From Flagellimonas sediminis (GTDB lineage: Bacteria > Bacteroidota > Bacteroidia > Flavobacteriales > Flavobacteriaceae): 64,000 nt of DNA. Location: the NCBI RefSeq assembly GCF_010500845.1, contig NZ_JAAAMI010000004.1:248001-312000 (forward strand), given 5' to 3'. The stretch's first letter is position 1. Each line of letters opens with the position of its first letter. Both the position numbers and the translations under genes were made by a program. Positions 54,286 to 62,952 of this stretch are shown in pieces. The notes under the pieces were generated by a model. The model did no database searches, had not been told where the DNA came from, and saw nothing but the letters and a program-made list of their open reading frames with translations.

Positions 54286-55128
54286 ATGCAAATCAGCATC
54301 GTTATCCCGGCCCATAATGAAGCAGCTTATATCAAGGATTGCTTGAACTCGTTTGTAGCACAAACCTATCTGCCCAACGAAGTCATTGTAGTGGATGACA
54401 ACTCTTCCGACAATACTTTTGACATAGCCCAAGGTTTTGCTCAAAAACATCCGTGGATCAAGGTGTTTCAACGGAAATCCAAAGATGAGCATGTTCCTGG
54501 CAAAAAAGTAGTGGACACCTTCCATTTCGGATTGGCACAAACTTCCGATTTTGATCTCATCGGCAAGTTTGATGCCGATATTATTTTACCGCCCCAGTAT
54601 TTTGAGACAATGGTGAACCGGTTTCAGTCCAACTGGAAATTGGGGATGTGTTCGGGTCTTTTATACATCAAAAAAGAAGATAATTGGGTCTATGAGAACA
54701 TTTCGGACAAAACCCATATCCGTGGTCCCATAAAATTGTACCATAAGGCCTGTTTCAACAAAATCGGAGGATTGAGACCTGGGGTCGGGTGGGACACGGT
54801 GGATACGCTATTGGCCAAGTACCACAATTTTGAAACAGAGACCATTCCAGAACTTCACGTAAAGCACCTTCGATCAACAGGACACGGATACAGTTCCCAA
54901 AATTTTCTAGTTAAAGGTGAAGCTCTTTACAAAATGCGCTATGGTATTGTCCTTGCCAAAATAGCCGCCCTAAAAATGGCGTGGCAAGCCAAAAGTCCAA
55001 AACTGTATGTTCAAACAATCTTTGGCTTTCTGAACGCCTTTCTAAGACAAAAACCTCACTACGTAACAAGACAAGAGGGTAAATTCATCCGAATGTACCG
55101 TTGGAAGGGAATTTGGTCCAAATTATAA
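54286..55128 (+). CDS. Glycosyltransferase family 2
   Basis: This 280-residue GT-A fold protein begins MQISIVIPAHNEAAYIKDCL, has VVDDNSSDNTF, and carries the metal-binding DxD as FDADII near residue 97. The acceptor region contains GGLRPGVGWDTVDTLLAK. No membrane helix is obvious, so it probably works at the inner face of the membrane. Its promoter-like region is a copy of the one before the methyltransferase gene, which suggests joint expression. The sugar and acceptor are unknown. Confidence 0.88.
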   Translation: MQISIVIPAHNEAAYIKDCLNSFVAQTYLPNEVIVVDDNSSDNTFDIAQGFAQKHPWIKVFQRKSKDEHVPGKKVVDTFHFGLAQTSDFDLIGKFDADIILPPQYFETMVNRFQSNWKLGMCSGLLYIKKEDNWVYENISDKTHIRGPIKLYHKACFNKIGGLRPGVGWDTVDTLLAKYHNFETETIPELHVKHLRSTGHGYSSQNFLVKGEALYKMRYGIVLAKIAALKMAWQAKSPKLYVQTIFGFLNAFLRQKPHYVTRQEGKFIRMYRWKGIWSKL

Positions 55129-55147
55129 ATCGGACTTCTTAAGATTC

Positions 55148-55208
55148 ATTATCCGTCAATTCAAAACAATTATCCATCAATTCAAAACATTCTTTCATCA
55201 ATTTCACT
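55148..55208 (+). repeat. Three 21-base direct repeats, LytTR-operator-like
   Basis: Copies begin at 55148, 55169 and 55190 with a strict 21-base period. Core words are TCCGTCAATTCAAAAC, TCCATCAATTCAAAAC and a diverged TTCATCAATTTCAC. Period, core length and ACC/TCC[G/A] start resemble LytTR sites and the element at 37192-37220. A TATTTTAA -7-like box lies at 55231, putting the nearest copy about 42-49 bases upstream of the expected start of the 55297 gene. Confidence 0.6.
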
Positions 55209-55296
55209 GTTGAAATGAACAAACTATCTGTATTTTAAAACGTTGCCAGATTTTCCTACAAAAATTCATAGATAATGGTAGAAAAACAACCTCATC

Positions 55297-55620
55297 ATGA
55301 AACCAACAACACGGGAGGCATCAAAATTCGAGATTGAACTTGGGTCGGGAGAAATCTTGGACCGGTTGGAAAAAGGCTTGATTCATAAGGGCTGGAATCG
55401 CTTGCTACACAATGGACCTGAACTCTTACTACGATATAAGGTAAAATCAACCTTTGGACCCTGTGGCGAGATTATCCACATCCAAATTTCAGAAATCAAC
55501 CCTACTCAAAGCCTAGTGGAGATTCGAAGTAAACCTCATTTGTTGAACAACATCTTTAAGCGTGGCAATGATAAAAGGAACATCAATAAGGTAAAAGCGG
55601 TGTTCAACATAATGATATAA
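55297..55620 (+). CDS. 107-residue protein of unknown function
   Basis: This small soluble basic protein (MKPTTREASKFEIELGSGEI) has no membrane segment, signal peptide or known motif. The pattern LLRYKVKSTFGPCGEIIHIQ followed by QSLVEIRSKP suggests a small alpha/beta or beta-sheet domain. It is a single gene with its own promoter region carrying three 21-base direct repeats, so it may be a target of a LytTR regulator. The function is not known. Confidence 0.65.
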   Translation: MKPTTREASKFEIELGSGEILDRLEKGLIHKGWNRLLHNGPELLLRYKVKSTFGPCGEIIHIQISEINPTQSLVEIRSKPHLLNNIFKRGNDKRNINKVKAVFNIMI

Positions 55621-55670
55621 AATCATGCTTCCCCTTTAGCATCTATACCAATTAAAGAACAGCTGGACAC

Positions 55671-57347
55671 CTAATCAAATTCCAAAACCTCTGCTATGGG
55701 TTTTCCTGTGGTCCCACTCGGGAAGGCAATGCCCAATAAGGATGCTATAGTTGGTGCTATGTCAGGAATCTCCGTCCTGTTTACCGTGCTACCATGTTTG
55801 ATCCCTTTTCCAAAAAGAAGCAGGGGTACATGGGTATCATAAATCTGCGGAGATCCGTGGGTGGATCCTGTTCTACTATACGAAATATAACCTGGACTTG
55901 GAACGATCAATACATCCCCTGAACGTTTTTGGTTATACCCGTTCTGGAGAATATAGGGAATGCCTTCGGTATAGTCATTCTCCCACATCTGATGGCCTGT
56001 GTAAACCTGACTTATTCCCTCATAGCCCAACAATTCCTTGGCAATGTCTTCTTGGGCATCATCTAGATCAATATCGAGATTGTTCAAAATCTTGTGATCC
56101 AGAAACAATTGGTAATTGGATTGGTTTTTCACCACATCGGTAGTTCCATACTTGTATTTCAAAAACTCATCGAAATGTTCTTTGATTCCTTTCATATCCA
56201 GATAACCTCCTGGTAATTTTTGATCGGTCAAATAAGACGGAACATTTATAGCGGCATGATCCGCTGTCAAGAATACCGTATACTCCCCTGCTCCCACTTT
56301 GTTATCCAATGTAGCAAACAAACGGGCCAAATCTTGATCCAAACGGATATAGGTATCTTCAATTTCCTTGGAGTTCACACCAAAAAAGTGCCCAACATAG
56401 TCGGTACTTGAAAAACTAACCGCTAGAAAATCGGTGAAATCATCTTTACCCAAGTTTTCCCCTTCCAAGGCCGCAATGGCAAAGTCGGTGGTGATACTAT
56501 TTCCATATGGCGTGGTTCTCAACAAATTAAATTGGCCATTTGCGTCCCATAGAGCCGGAATATCATGCGGAAAGGCAGAGGTGGTCTCCCCTTTGAACAT
56601 GCCCTCGTAATTATTGGCATCCGTGCCGCTTTCTGCATAGGAATCTATGGGTCTGAGGGTTGTCCATGATTTTTTATAGACCTTGACCGCATCAGAGTTG
56701 TTATAATCAACTACCCATTGCGGCAAGGCATCCATATAGTAGGAACTTGTAATCCAATTTCCAGTTTCACCGCCTTCATACCAAAATGCACCATTAGCGG
56801 AATGGCCGGCAGGCAAAATGGCTCCTCTATCTTTAAGGGCAATCCCAATGACCTTACCTCTTTGTTGTGTGTGCAAACGTAACTGATCCGTAATGGTCGT
56901 GGTCAATAGTCGATGTGGAGACATCTTACCTGCATCCGAGGTTGTACCTACAGAAGTGTAGCTTTCATCACCGGCGCAATACACCATTTTTCCCGATTCC
57001 TTATCATACCAATCATTCCCGATAATACCGTGCATGGCCGGGAAAGTACCAGTATATACCGAAGCATGCCCCGGACCCGTACTGGTCGGTGCGTAATTAT
57101 AATGATGGTTTTTACCGTTAAATCCTTCGTTCACCATTCGTTTAAAACCACCTTCTCCGTACTGATCCCAAAAACGGGTCAGATAATCGTACCGCATTTG
57201 GTCTACAACAATACCGACCACCAATTTCGGGGATTGGGCCAAGAGTTCACTTGGAGTCTCTTCTTTACTATTTTTTTTTCGCTGTCCAAAGGACAAGCTG
57301 ATCATGCATACCAGTAAAAAGGGTAAAATAAGGTTGGTCTTTTTCAT
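55671..57347 (-). CDS. pafA: PafA-type alkaline phosphatase
   Basis: This is a secreted or periplasmic phosphate monoesterase of the alkaline phosphatase superfamily. The 558-residue product has a signal peptide ending near residue 21. The Thr nucleophile is T90 in APTSTGPGHAS, with N111 in GIIGNDW and the K172/R174 pair in ALKDRGAILPAG, which match the Thr79, Asn100, Lys162 and Arg164 of the characterised Elizabethkingia PafA. The zinc-ligand region FLTADHAA is present. PafA is the main, calcium-tolerant phosphatase in many Flavobacteriia. Confidence 0.9.
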   Translation of the reverse strand: MKKTNLILPFLLVCMISLSFGQRKKNSKEETPSELLAQSPKLVVGIVVDQMRYDYLTRFWDQYGEGGFKRMVNEGFNGKNHHYNYAPTSTGPGHASVYTGTFPAMHGIIGNDWYDKESGKMVYCAGDESYTSVGTTSDAGKMSPHRLLTTTITDQLRLHTQQRGKVIGIALKDRGAILPAGHSANGAFWYEGGETGNWITSSYYMDALPQWVVDYNNSDAVKVYKKSWTTLRPIDSYAESGTDANNYEGMFKGETTSAFPHDIPALWDANGQFNLLRTTPYGNSITTDFAIAALEGENLGKDDFTDFLAVSFSSTDYVGHFFGVNSKEIEDTYIRLDQDLARLFATLDNKVGAGEYTVFLTADHAAINVPSYLTDQKLPGGYLDMKGIKEHFDEFLKYKYGTTDVVKNQSNYQLFLDHKILNNLDIDLDDAQEDIAKELLGYEGISQVYTGHQMWENDYTEGIPYILQNGYNQKRSGDVLIVPSPGYISYSRTGSTHGSPQIYDTHVPLLLFGKGIKHGSTVNRTEIPDIAPTIASLLGIAFPSGTTGKPIAEVLEFD

Positions 57348-57371
57348 GGAAAGAAATTAGTCAAACGACAA

Positions 57372-57379
57372 CAAAGCTA
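57372..57379 (-). promoter_or_regulatory. -7 box of pafA
   Basis: The minus strand reads TAGCTTTG, a full TAnnTTTG match 24 bases before the ATG at 57347. The -33 region is unclear. Confidence 0.45.
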
Positions 57380-57466
57380 TTCATTTATCCTGTTTAAAAA
57401 GTTTAAATGAAGGTTAAATGCTCCACAATATTCTTATTTTTATCACCTCAAGTCCAAAGTAAGCTA

Positions 57467-58204
57467 ATGAAATACCTTGAAGCGATTGGGAAATACTTCA
57501 TCATGATATGGGAAGTATTCAAAAAACCAACCAAGTGGCCCATCATGAGATCGTTGATTCTAAAAGAAATAGATGATCTGATCTTCGGGTCCATGGGTAT
57601 CATCATATTCATCTCCTTTTTTATTGGGGGTGTGGTAACCATCCAGACCGCATTGAACCTGAACAATCCCTTTTTACCCAAAAGTTTGATCGGTTTTGCC
57701 ACACGGCAATCCGTCATATTGGAGTTTGCACCGACCTTTACCTCCATCATTATGGCGGGTAAAGTGGGATCTTATATTACCTCCAGTATCGGTACCATGA
57801 GGGTTACCGAGCAGATTGATGCCTTGGAAGTAATGGGAGTGAACTCCTTGAACTATTTGGTTTTCCCTAAGATCATCGCAACCATGATCTATCCCTTTGC
57901 AGTGGCTGTTTCCATGTTTGTTGGCATTCTAGGAGGATGGGTAGCCGCAGTATTTGGTGGTTACGCCCCTAGCGGGGAGTTCATTAAAGGGCTTCAAATG
58001 GATTTCGATGCTTTCCATGTAACCTATGCCTTTGTCAAATCTATTGTGTTTGCTTTCATCATTGCAACAGTTCCATCTTTCTATGGGTATTACATGAAAG
58101 GTGGGGCGTTGGAAGTGGGCAAGGCCAGTACCACTTCGTTTGTTTGGACCAGTGTGGTGATTATCATCTGTAACTATGTATTAACACAAATGCTTTTAGG
58201 CTGA
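57467..58204 (+). CDS. MlaE-family ABC transporter permease
   Basis: This 245-residue permease starts at 57467 (MKYLEAIGKYFIMIWEVFKKP). It has about five or six membrane helices, with the family region EFAPTFTSIIMAGKVGSYITSS-like split near residue 85 and EQIDALEVMGVNSLNYLVFP, the coupling helix of MlaE proteins. These move phospholipids between inner and outer membranes. The ATPase gene overlaps its stop by one base. No MlaD-type substrate-binding gene is adjacent. Confidence 0.9.
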   Translation: MKYLEAIGKYFIMIWEVFKKPTKWPIMRSLILKEIDDLIFGSMGIIIFISFFIGGVVTIQTALNLNNPFLPKSLIGFATRQSVILEFAPTFTSIIMAGKVGSYITSSIGTMRVTEQIDALEVMGVNSLNYLVFPKIIATMIYPFAVAVSMFVGILGGWVAAVFGGYAPSGEFIKGLQMDFDAFHVTYAFVKSIVFAFIIATVPSFYGYYMKGGALEVGKASTTSFVWTSVVIIICNYVLTQMLLG

Positions 58205-58971
58205 TGATCGTAGTAGAAAATGTACACAAATCCTTCGGGGAACACCATGTACTAAAGGGAGTTTCCACCATATTTGATAAAGGGAAGACCAATTTGATCA
58301 TTGGGCAAAGTGGTTCCGGGAAAACGGTCTTTTTAAAATGTTTGTTGGGCTTGTTCGAGCCGGATGAAGGTCAAATCTGTTACAACGGTCAATATTATTC
58401 CGAGCTTTCAAATGCGGAACGCAGAAATTTGAGACAGGAAATGGGTATGGTTTTCCAGGGCAGTGCCCTGTTCGATTCCATGACCGTGGAAGGAAATGTA
58501 ATGTTCCCTTTGGATATGTTCACCAACCAGTCCAAATCGGAAATGCAAGATCGTGTGGATTTTGTTTTGAAGCGGGTTAACCTGATTGACGCCCACAAGA
58601 AGTTCCCAGCGGAAATTTCCGGGGGAATGCAAAAGCGGGTCGCCATTGCTCGGGCCATTGTAATGAACCCCAAATATCTTTTCTGTGACGAACCCAACTC
58701 TGGACTGGATCCCAAGACTGCTATTCTGATAGATAACCTCATCCATGAAATCACTCAGGAATACGATATTACCACAGTGATCAACACCCACGACATGAAC
58801 TCGGTGATGGAAATCGGGGAAAAAATCATTTTCTTGAAAAATGGTTACAAAGAGTGGGAGGGCACGAACAAAGAAATCTTTAAAACGGACAATCAGGCCG
58901 TAACGGATTTCGTCTATTCTTCGGAATTGTTCAAAAAAGTACGCCAAATGTATATTGAGGAGCGTAATTAA
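58204..58971 (+). CDS. MlaF-family ABC transporter ATPase
   Basis: This 255-residue ATPase has Walker A GQSGSGKT (about 36-43), the Q-loop in MVFQGSALFDSMTVEGNV, signature ISGGMQKRVAIARAI and Walker B LFCDEPNSGLDP, followed by the H-loop NTHDMNS. It is the energy subunit for the MlaE-type permease and shares one base with that gene. It is probably part of lipid-asymmetry maintenance, with the other parts encoded elsewhere. Confidence 0.92.
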   Translation: MIVVENVHKSFGEHHVLKGVSTIFDKGKTNLIIGQSGSGKTVFLKCLLGLFEPDEGQICYNGQYYSELSNAERRNLRQEMGMVFQGSALFDSMTVEGNVMFPLDMFTNQSKSEMQDRVDFVLKRVNLIDAHKKFPAEISGGMQKRVAIARAIVMNPKYLFCDEPNSGLDPKTAILIDNLIHEITQEYDITTVINTHDMNSVMEIGEKIIFLKNGYKEWEGTNKEIFKTDNQAVTDFVYSSELFKKVRQMYIEERN

Positions 58972-59015
58972 TCCTTACAATAACCTACTTCATCGGACTT
59001 CAGACATCCTGAAAA

Positions 59016-60470
59016 TTACTCCACTTCTTTAACTACTAGGGTAGAATCCTGAAGTCTCAGCTTTAACCAGGCCAACATTTTTTTAATATCAGCATCCTTT
59101 TGGGAAGAACGGACCCCGTCTTTCCATTTAATACTAAAAACAGGTACGGTATCCAATTTTTCAAAGTCGGTATTGATCTGATAGGAAAATCCCATTTGTG
59201 ACAAATTTTCATAATTGGCCTTGGCCTCTTCACTTATGGCCTTGAAGGGAATCTGCTTTTCAGCATTTTTGGATAGATTGGATACTTCGGCTTCCAATAA
59301 TCGTATTTGTTCATCCTTGTTCAATAATTCGGCCTTATTCTTTTCATATAGCTCGCTCACATAGTTAAACTTTTCCTGGGAATCGTCCTTACCCCCTTGA
59401 ATGATATGCAATTCGGCGTCCTTCAATCGGCTATACTGACTTTTTTGGGTTCGCCAAGTGTTCACCACATTTTCAGGAATCAGTTCATCACCCATACAGA
59501 CCAACTCTATCAATGGAGTTTTGCCATCGTTGTATTCAATTTTTGTCAGGTTGTCCACATATCTTCCCGCTCCTTCAAACTGGTACACACCTATTGTCTC
59601 ACTCAGAAATTCTTGTGCCTGTTTTTTGAACAATGATTCTTGAAAAACTTGGTAAAATGTAAATCCAGCTGGAATCATCACCAAAATCCCTGTAATGGAG
59701 GCCAATCGAGCAATCAATCTTCTTCTGTGTGAATTGGCATATCGCACCATTGGGAATCGTAAAAACTTGATGACCAGGAAAGTTGCCAGTCCAATAAAAA
59801 TGGTGTTGATAATAAAAAGATACAGGGCTCCAGCTGCATAGGAAGGTTTTCCTATAGCCAATCCAAATCCTACGGTACAAAGTGGCGGCATCAAAGCGGT
59901 TGCAATGGCTACACCAAAGATGACACTTGCAATAGTACCTTTTTTAGCCCTGGCGATAACCAATGCCAAACCACCAAAAAATGCGATGAGTACATCACGG
60001 ATATCGGGTTTGGTCCTCGCCAAAAGCTCGGACGAAGCATCCCGCAGCGGAAAAAGATAAAAAAACAAAAAGGCAGTGATAACACTCAACACCACCATTA
60101 CGGTAAAATTCTTGAGTGACCTTCGTAACGTATCAATATCGTTAATGGCCAAAGAAAGACCCATACCCAAAATTGGGCCCATCAATGGGGAAATCAACAT
60201 GGCTCCAATGACAACGGCAGTTGAATTTGCATTAAGACCAATGGAAGCTATGAATATGGAACAAATAAGAATCCATGAGGTATGTCCCTTGAACGGGATA
60301 TCGGCGATGATAGATTCCGTGGTGGTAGTGACATCCGTATTGGAGCGAATTTCCAAAAGATCAGAAAGAAATTTCCGAACACTGCCCAGCAGTCCTTTAA
60401 AATCTTTTTTTACTTCGTCACCACTATCCTGATCCGTACGTGGTCCAGTCTTTAATTGTTCCTCGCTCAT
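59016..60470 (-). CDS. DUF389-family membrane protein
   Basis: This 484-residue protein has five or six membrane helices between about residues 65 and 280. The conserved NSTAVVIGAMLISPLMGPIL and GVAIATALMPPLCTVGFGLA segments are those of DUF389 (TIGR00341-like) proteins, whose role is not known. A long C-terminal soluble part (about 290-484) with a coiled segment (YEKNKAELLNKDEQIRLLEA) is unusual and may be extracytoplasmic. It is 3 bases after the manC-type gene. Confidence 0.82.
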   Translation of the reverse strand: MSEEQLKTGPRTDQDSGDEVKKDFKGLLGSVRKFLSDLLEIRSNTDVTTTTESIIADIPFKGHTSWILICSIFIASIGLNANSTAVVIGAMLISPLMGPILGMGLSLAINDIDTLRRSLKNFTVMVVLSVITAFLFFYLFPLRDASSELLARTKPDIRDVLIAFFGGLALVIARAKKGTIASVIFGVAIATALMPPLCTVGFGLAIGKPSYAAGALYLFIINTIFIGLATFLVIKFLRFPMVRYANSHRRRLIARLASITGILVMIPAGFTFYQVFQESLFKKQAQEFLSETIGVYQFEGAGRYVDNLTKIEYNDGKTPLIELVCMGDELIPENVVNTWRTQKSQYSRLKDAELHIIQGGKDDSQEKFNYVSELYEKNKAELLNKDEQIRLLEAEVSNLSKNAEKQIPFKAISEEAKANYENLSQMGFSYQINTDFEKLDTVPVFSIKWKDGVRSSQKDADIKKMLAWLKLRLQDSTLVVKEVE

Positions 60471-60473
60471 AAA

Positions 60474-61553
60474 TTATGCAAACTGATCTCCAAATTTGTC
60501 CTTTACTTCTCCAAGTACTTTTTTGATGTCCTGTTGTTTGGATTTTGGATAGATCAACAAAACATCTTCCTTATCCACAATAATATAATCTTCAAGACCA
60601 TCTACCACTACAATTTTACCTTTTGGAGACCTGATCATGTTGCCCTTGGCATTTTCAAGTACCACTTGGGCGTTCACAACGGCGTTTTCGGAAGCGTCCT
60701 TATCCAATTTTTCATATAGCGCACCCCAAGTACCGAGGTCGTTCCAATCAAAGGTTGCAGGCAGTGTATAAATGGATTTGGATTGTTCCAAGATAGCATA
60801 ATCTATGGAAATGTTATCGGCCTTGGCATAGTTTTCCTTGATAAAAGCAATCTCCTCCTTAGTATTGTAGCATGAAATTCCTTCGCCGAACAATTCATAC
60901 TGACTGGGTTGATAGGATTTAAATGCTTCCACTATGGTCTCCACACTCCACATAAAAATTCCGGCATTCCACAAAAAGTTACCTTGAGCCAAAAATTCCT
61001 TGGCCGTTTCATAATCCGGTTTCTCCCTAAATTGGGACACTTTTTTCAACTTCTCGTCACTCCCTTTCTCAAATTCGATATAACCGAAACCGGTATTGGG
61101 ATATGTGGGCTGAATACCCAAGGTGCAAAGCACATTTTGTTTTTCGCATTTATCGAAACACGCGGTTACATCCCTTTCAAAAGCATCTTCATCCTCTATC
61201 CAATGATCACTGGGTGCCACGATCATCACTGCATTGGGGTTCATTTTTTGAATTTTCAACGAAGCATATAAAATACAGGGGGCCGTATTGCGCATGGCAG
61301 GTTCCGAAACCACCTGTTCCGGTTTTACCTTTGGTAATTGTTCCAGAACCAAATCATTGTACCTTTCATTGGTAAGAATCAAAATATTTTCGGTGGGAAT
61401 GAACTTGTTCAAACGATCGAATGTCTTTTGGATCAAGGTTTTTCCCGTACCCAACATATCGTGAAACTGTTTTGGGTTTGCGGTAGTGCTCACCGGCCAA
61501 AATCGGGAACCTACCCCTCCTGCCATCAAAACTGCGTAATAATTCTTGTTCAT
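60474..61553 (-). CDS. manC: Mannose-1-phosphate guanylyltransferase
   Basis: This enzyme makes GDP-mannose from GTP and mannose-1-phosphate for glycans and fucose. The 359-residue product has the nucleotidyltransferase signature MAGGVGSRFWPVSTTANPKQ near residue 10, VAPSDHWIED around 112, and NTGFGYIEF. It is the single-domain form, without the C-terminal mannose-6-phosphate isomerase fold. It is followed closely by the DUF389 gene. A -7 box at 61579 supports its own promoter. Confidence 0.92.
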   Translation of the reverse strand: MNKNYYAVLMAGGVGSRFWPVSTTANPKQFHDMLGTGKTLIQKTFDRLNKFIPTENILILTNERYNDLVLEQLPKVKPEQVVSEPAMRNTAPCILYASLKIQKMNPNAVMIVAPSDHWIEDEDAFERDVTACFDKCEKQNVLCTLGIQPTYPNTGFGYIEFEKGSDEKLKKVSQFREKPDYETAKEFLAQGNFLWNAGIFMWSVETIVEAFKSYQPSQYELFGEGISCYNTKEEIAFIKENYAKADNISIDYAILEQSKSIYTLPATFDWNDLGTWGALYEKLDKDASENAVVNAQVVLENAKGNMIRSPKGKIVVVDGLEDYIIVDKEDVLLIYPKSKQQDIKKVLGEVKDKFGDQFA

Positions 61554-61578
61554 TGTTATTCTGTTTTAATTGTCTTTC

Positions 61579-61586
61579 CAAATGTA
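61579..61586 (-). promoter_or_regulatory. -7 box of manC
   Basis: The minus strand reads TACATTTG, a perfect TAnnTTTG box 25 bases before the ATG at 61553. The expected -33 position falls inside the dispersed repeat that begins at 61589. Confidence 0.55.
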
Positions 61587-61588
61587 AA

Positions 61589-61660
61589 TGAGGAATCTCA
61601 AAACATTCCTTGCAGATTTCTCAATCGTCCCAACCATTTTTGGGTCTCATTTCGAAATGA
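61589..61660. repeat. Decayed copy of the dispersed repeat
   Basis: It starts near GAGGAATCTC, contains AGATTTCTC and ends in the 14-base palindrome TCATTTCGAAATGA (61647-61660). These words match the termini of the repeat at 54121-54213, but the centre differs. It fills the gap between the SprT-like gene and manC. Confidence 0.45.
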
Positions 61661-61706
61661 CATTATTTACTATCGTTTTATTAAATACTGTTTTCCTATT
61701 GCCAAA

Positions 61707-62306
61707 TCAATTCACCAATTCCACTTCGGCATTCGGCTGGAACAAGTACATTCTGCCAGTTGCCAATTCCACACATTCGTAGCGCTTTACCTTTTTGTTT
61801 CCCTTTTTGAACAGTTTTCCATTGTACAATCTAAAAACACTGCCATAAGGTATCTCATATACATAGCTGCTCAACCGCTCCTCAACATCAAAAGCCTTTA
61901 GTGCGATGGACAGGCGTGCATCTGTACTACTGCTGGCCTTTGGGTTTTTGAAATGGTTCGCAATGATAGGTAATAATTGGTTCGGAAACACCTCCGGCCT
62001 AATAAAAGGCACCATCAAATGTTGAAAGGTACGTTTCCACTCCTCCCCATGGGGTTTTATTAAACGACCATACCTTTCAAAGGCCACCAAATGGGCAATC
62101 TCATGGACAAGCGTAATCAAAAATCGGTATTTATTCAGGGAGGCGTTGACCGTAATCATGTGTGTTCCACCAGGCATCCTCCGGTAGTCCCCATGACGGG
62201 TAACCCTATGGTTCACGATCTTCAAGTGAACCCCATGCGTTTTGATGAGTTCAAAACAGGGTTCAACCGCACGTTCCGGTAAATATTTTTGAAGGGTGGT
62301 GCTCAC
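61707..62306 (-). CDS. SprT-like zinc metallopeptidase domain protein
   Basis: This is a 199-residue protein with the HExxH motif in LVHEIAHLVAFE and a downstream HGEEWK that supplies the third zinc ligand, as in SprT/Spartan proteins. The C-terminal part (FKKGNKKVKRYECVELATGR) is zinc-ribbon-like but lacks the Cys set. I prefer the GTG at 62306 over the ATG at 62366, because a perfect -7 box sits at 62312-62319 between them. A near-leaderless mRNA is then expected. Confidence 0.78.
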   Translation of the reverse strand: MSTTLQKYLPERAVEPCFELIKTHGVHLKIVNHRVTRHGDYRRMPGGTHMITVNASLNKYRFLITLVHEIAHLVAFERYGRLIKPHGEEWKRTFQHLMVPFIRPEVFPNQLLPIIANHFKNPKASSSTDARLSIALKAFDVEERLSSYVYEIPYGSVFRLYNGKLFKKGNKKVKRYECVELATGRMYLFQPNAEVELVN

Positions 62307-62311
62307 TGAGA

Positions 62312-62319
62312 CAAAGTTA
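62312..62319 (-). promoter_or_regulatory. -7 box of the SprT-like gene
   Basis: The minus strand reads TAACTTTG, a full TAnnTTTG match that ends five bases before the GTG at 62306. No TTG lies exactly 19 bases upstream. Confidence 0.45.
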
Positions 62320-62442
62320 ATGTTTAATCCAATTGGTGAAAAAGCTCGAGAAAAATCACCTAACAAATAATTCTAGGGGGAAAGTGTAACAAAAATTCGG
62401 TTACATTATCTCTATTCACATAAACTCCTTAAAACCAACTGT

Positions 62443-62952
62443 ATGAAAAAGATACTGTTAAAGATTCTGATGCCTTATGATTTTAAAAAAGGAAGAATGA
62501 ATATTGGGATTGCCATACCTAGAATAATAGGGGGACTAAGCTTAAGTTTAGAATTCGGCTCACCCAAATTTGGTATGCCTTGGTCCATGAAGGATGATAT
62601 GGGTTTCTTTCAGGTAGCATCTTGGTTCCCAGAAGATGTAAAAGAATTTGGGATGCCATTTGTTTGGGCACCTTGGGTATTTGCTTGGTTTGGCGCAGCA
62701 AGTGAGGCCATTGGCGGATTGTTTTTGGCCTTGGGCTTGGGCACACGAATCAGCGCTTTTTTTATAGGAATGACAATGTTGACAGCAACATTCTTTCAAA
62801 AATGGCCCGAGGCCATGGAATACAACAGCAGTTGGCCCCTATTACCTGCAATGGGATTTTTTTGGATTGCACTATATTCCTTCCTGTTCGGATCAGGAAC
62901 TTGGGGACTGGATCATCTTTTGACCAGAAAGTTTAGAAAAGAAACTATTTAA
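62443..62952 (+). CDS. DoxX-family membrane protein
   Basis: This 169-residue protein has four predicted helices. GIAIPRIIGGLSLSLEFGSPK opens the family domain, and WFGAASEAIGGLFLALGLGTR and ISAFFIGMTMLTATFF follow, typical of DoxX. A polar insert with Trp and Pro (KDDMGFFQVASWFPEDVKEF) separates helices one and two. It is larger than the DoxX-like protein at 34573 and not closely similar. Its stop overlaps the convergent SDR gene by four bases. Confidence 0.82.
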   Translation: MKKILLKILMPYDFKKGRMNIGIAIPRIIGGLSLSLEFGSPKFGMPWSMKDDMGFFQVASWFPEDVKEFGMPFVWAPWVFAWFGAASEAIGGLFLALGLGTRISAFFIGMTMLTATFFQKWPEAMEYNSSWPLLPAMGFFWIALYSFLFGSGTWGLDHLLTRKFRKETI

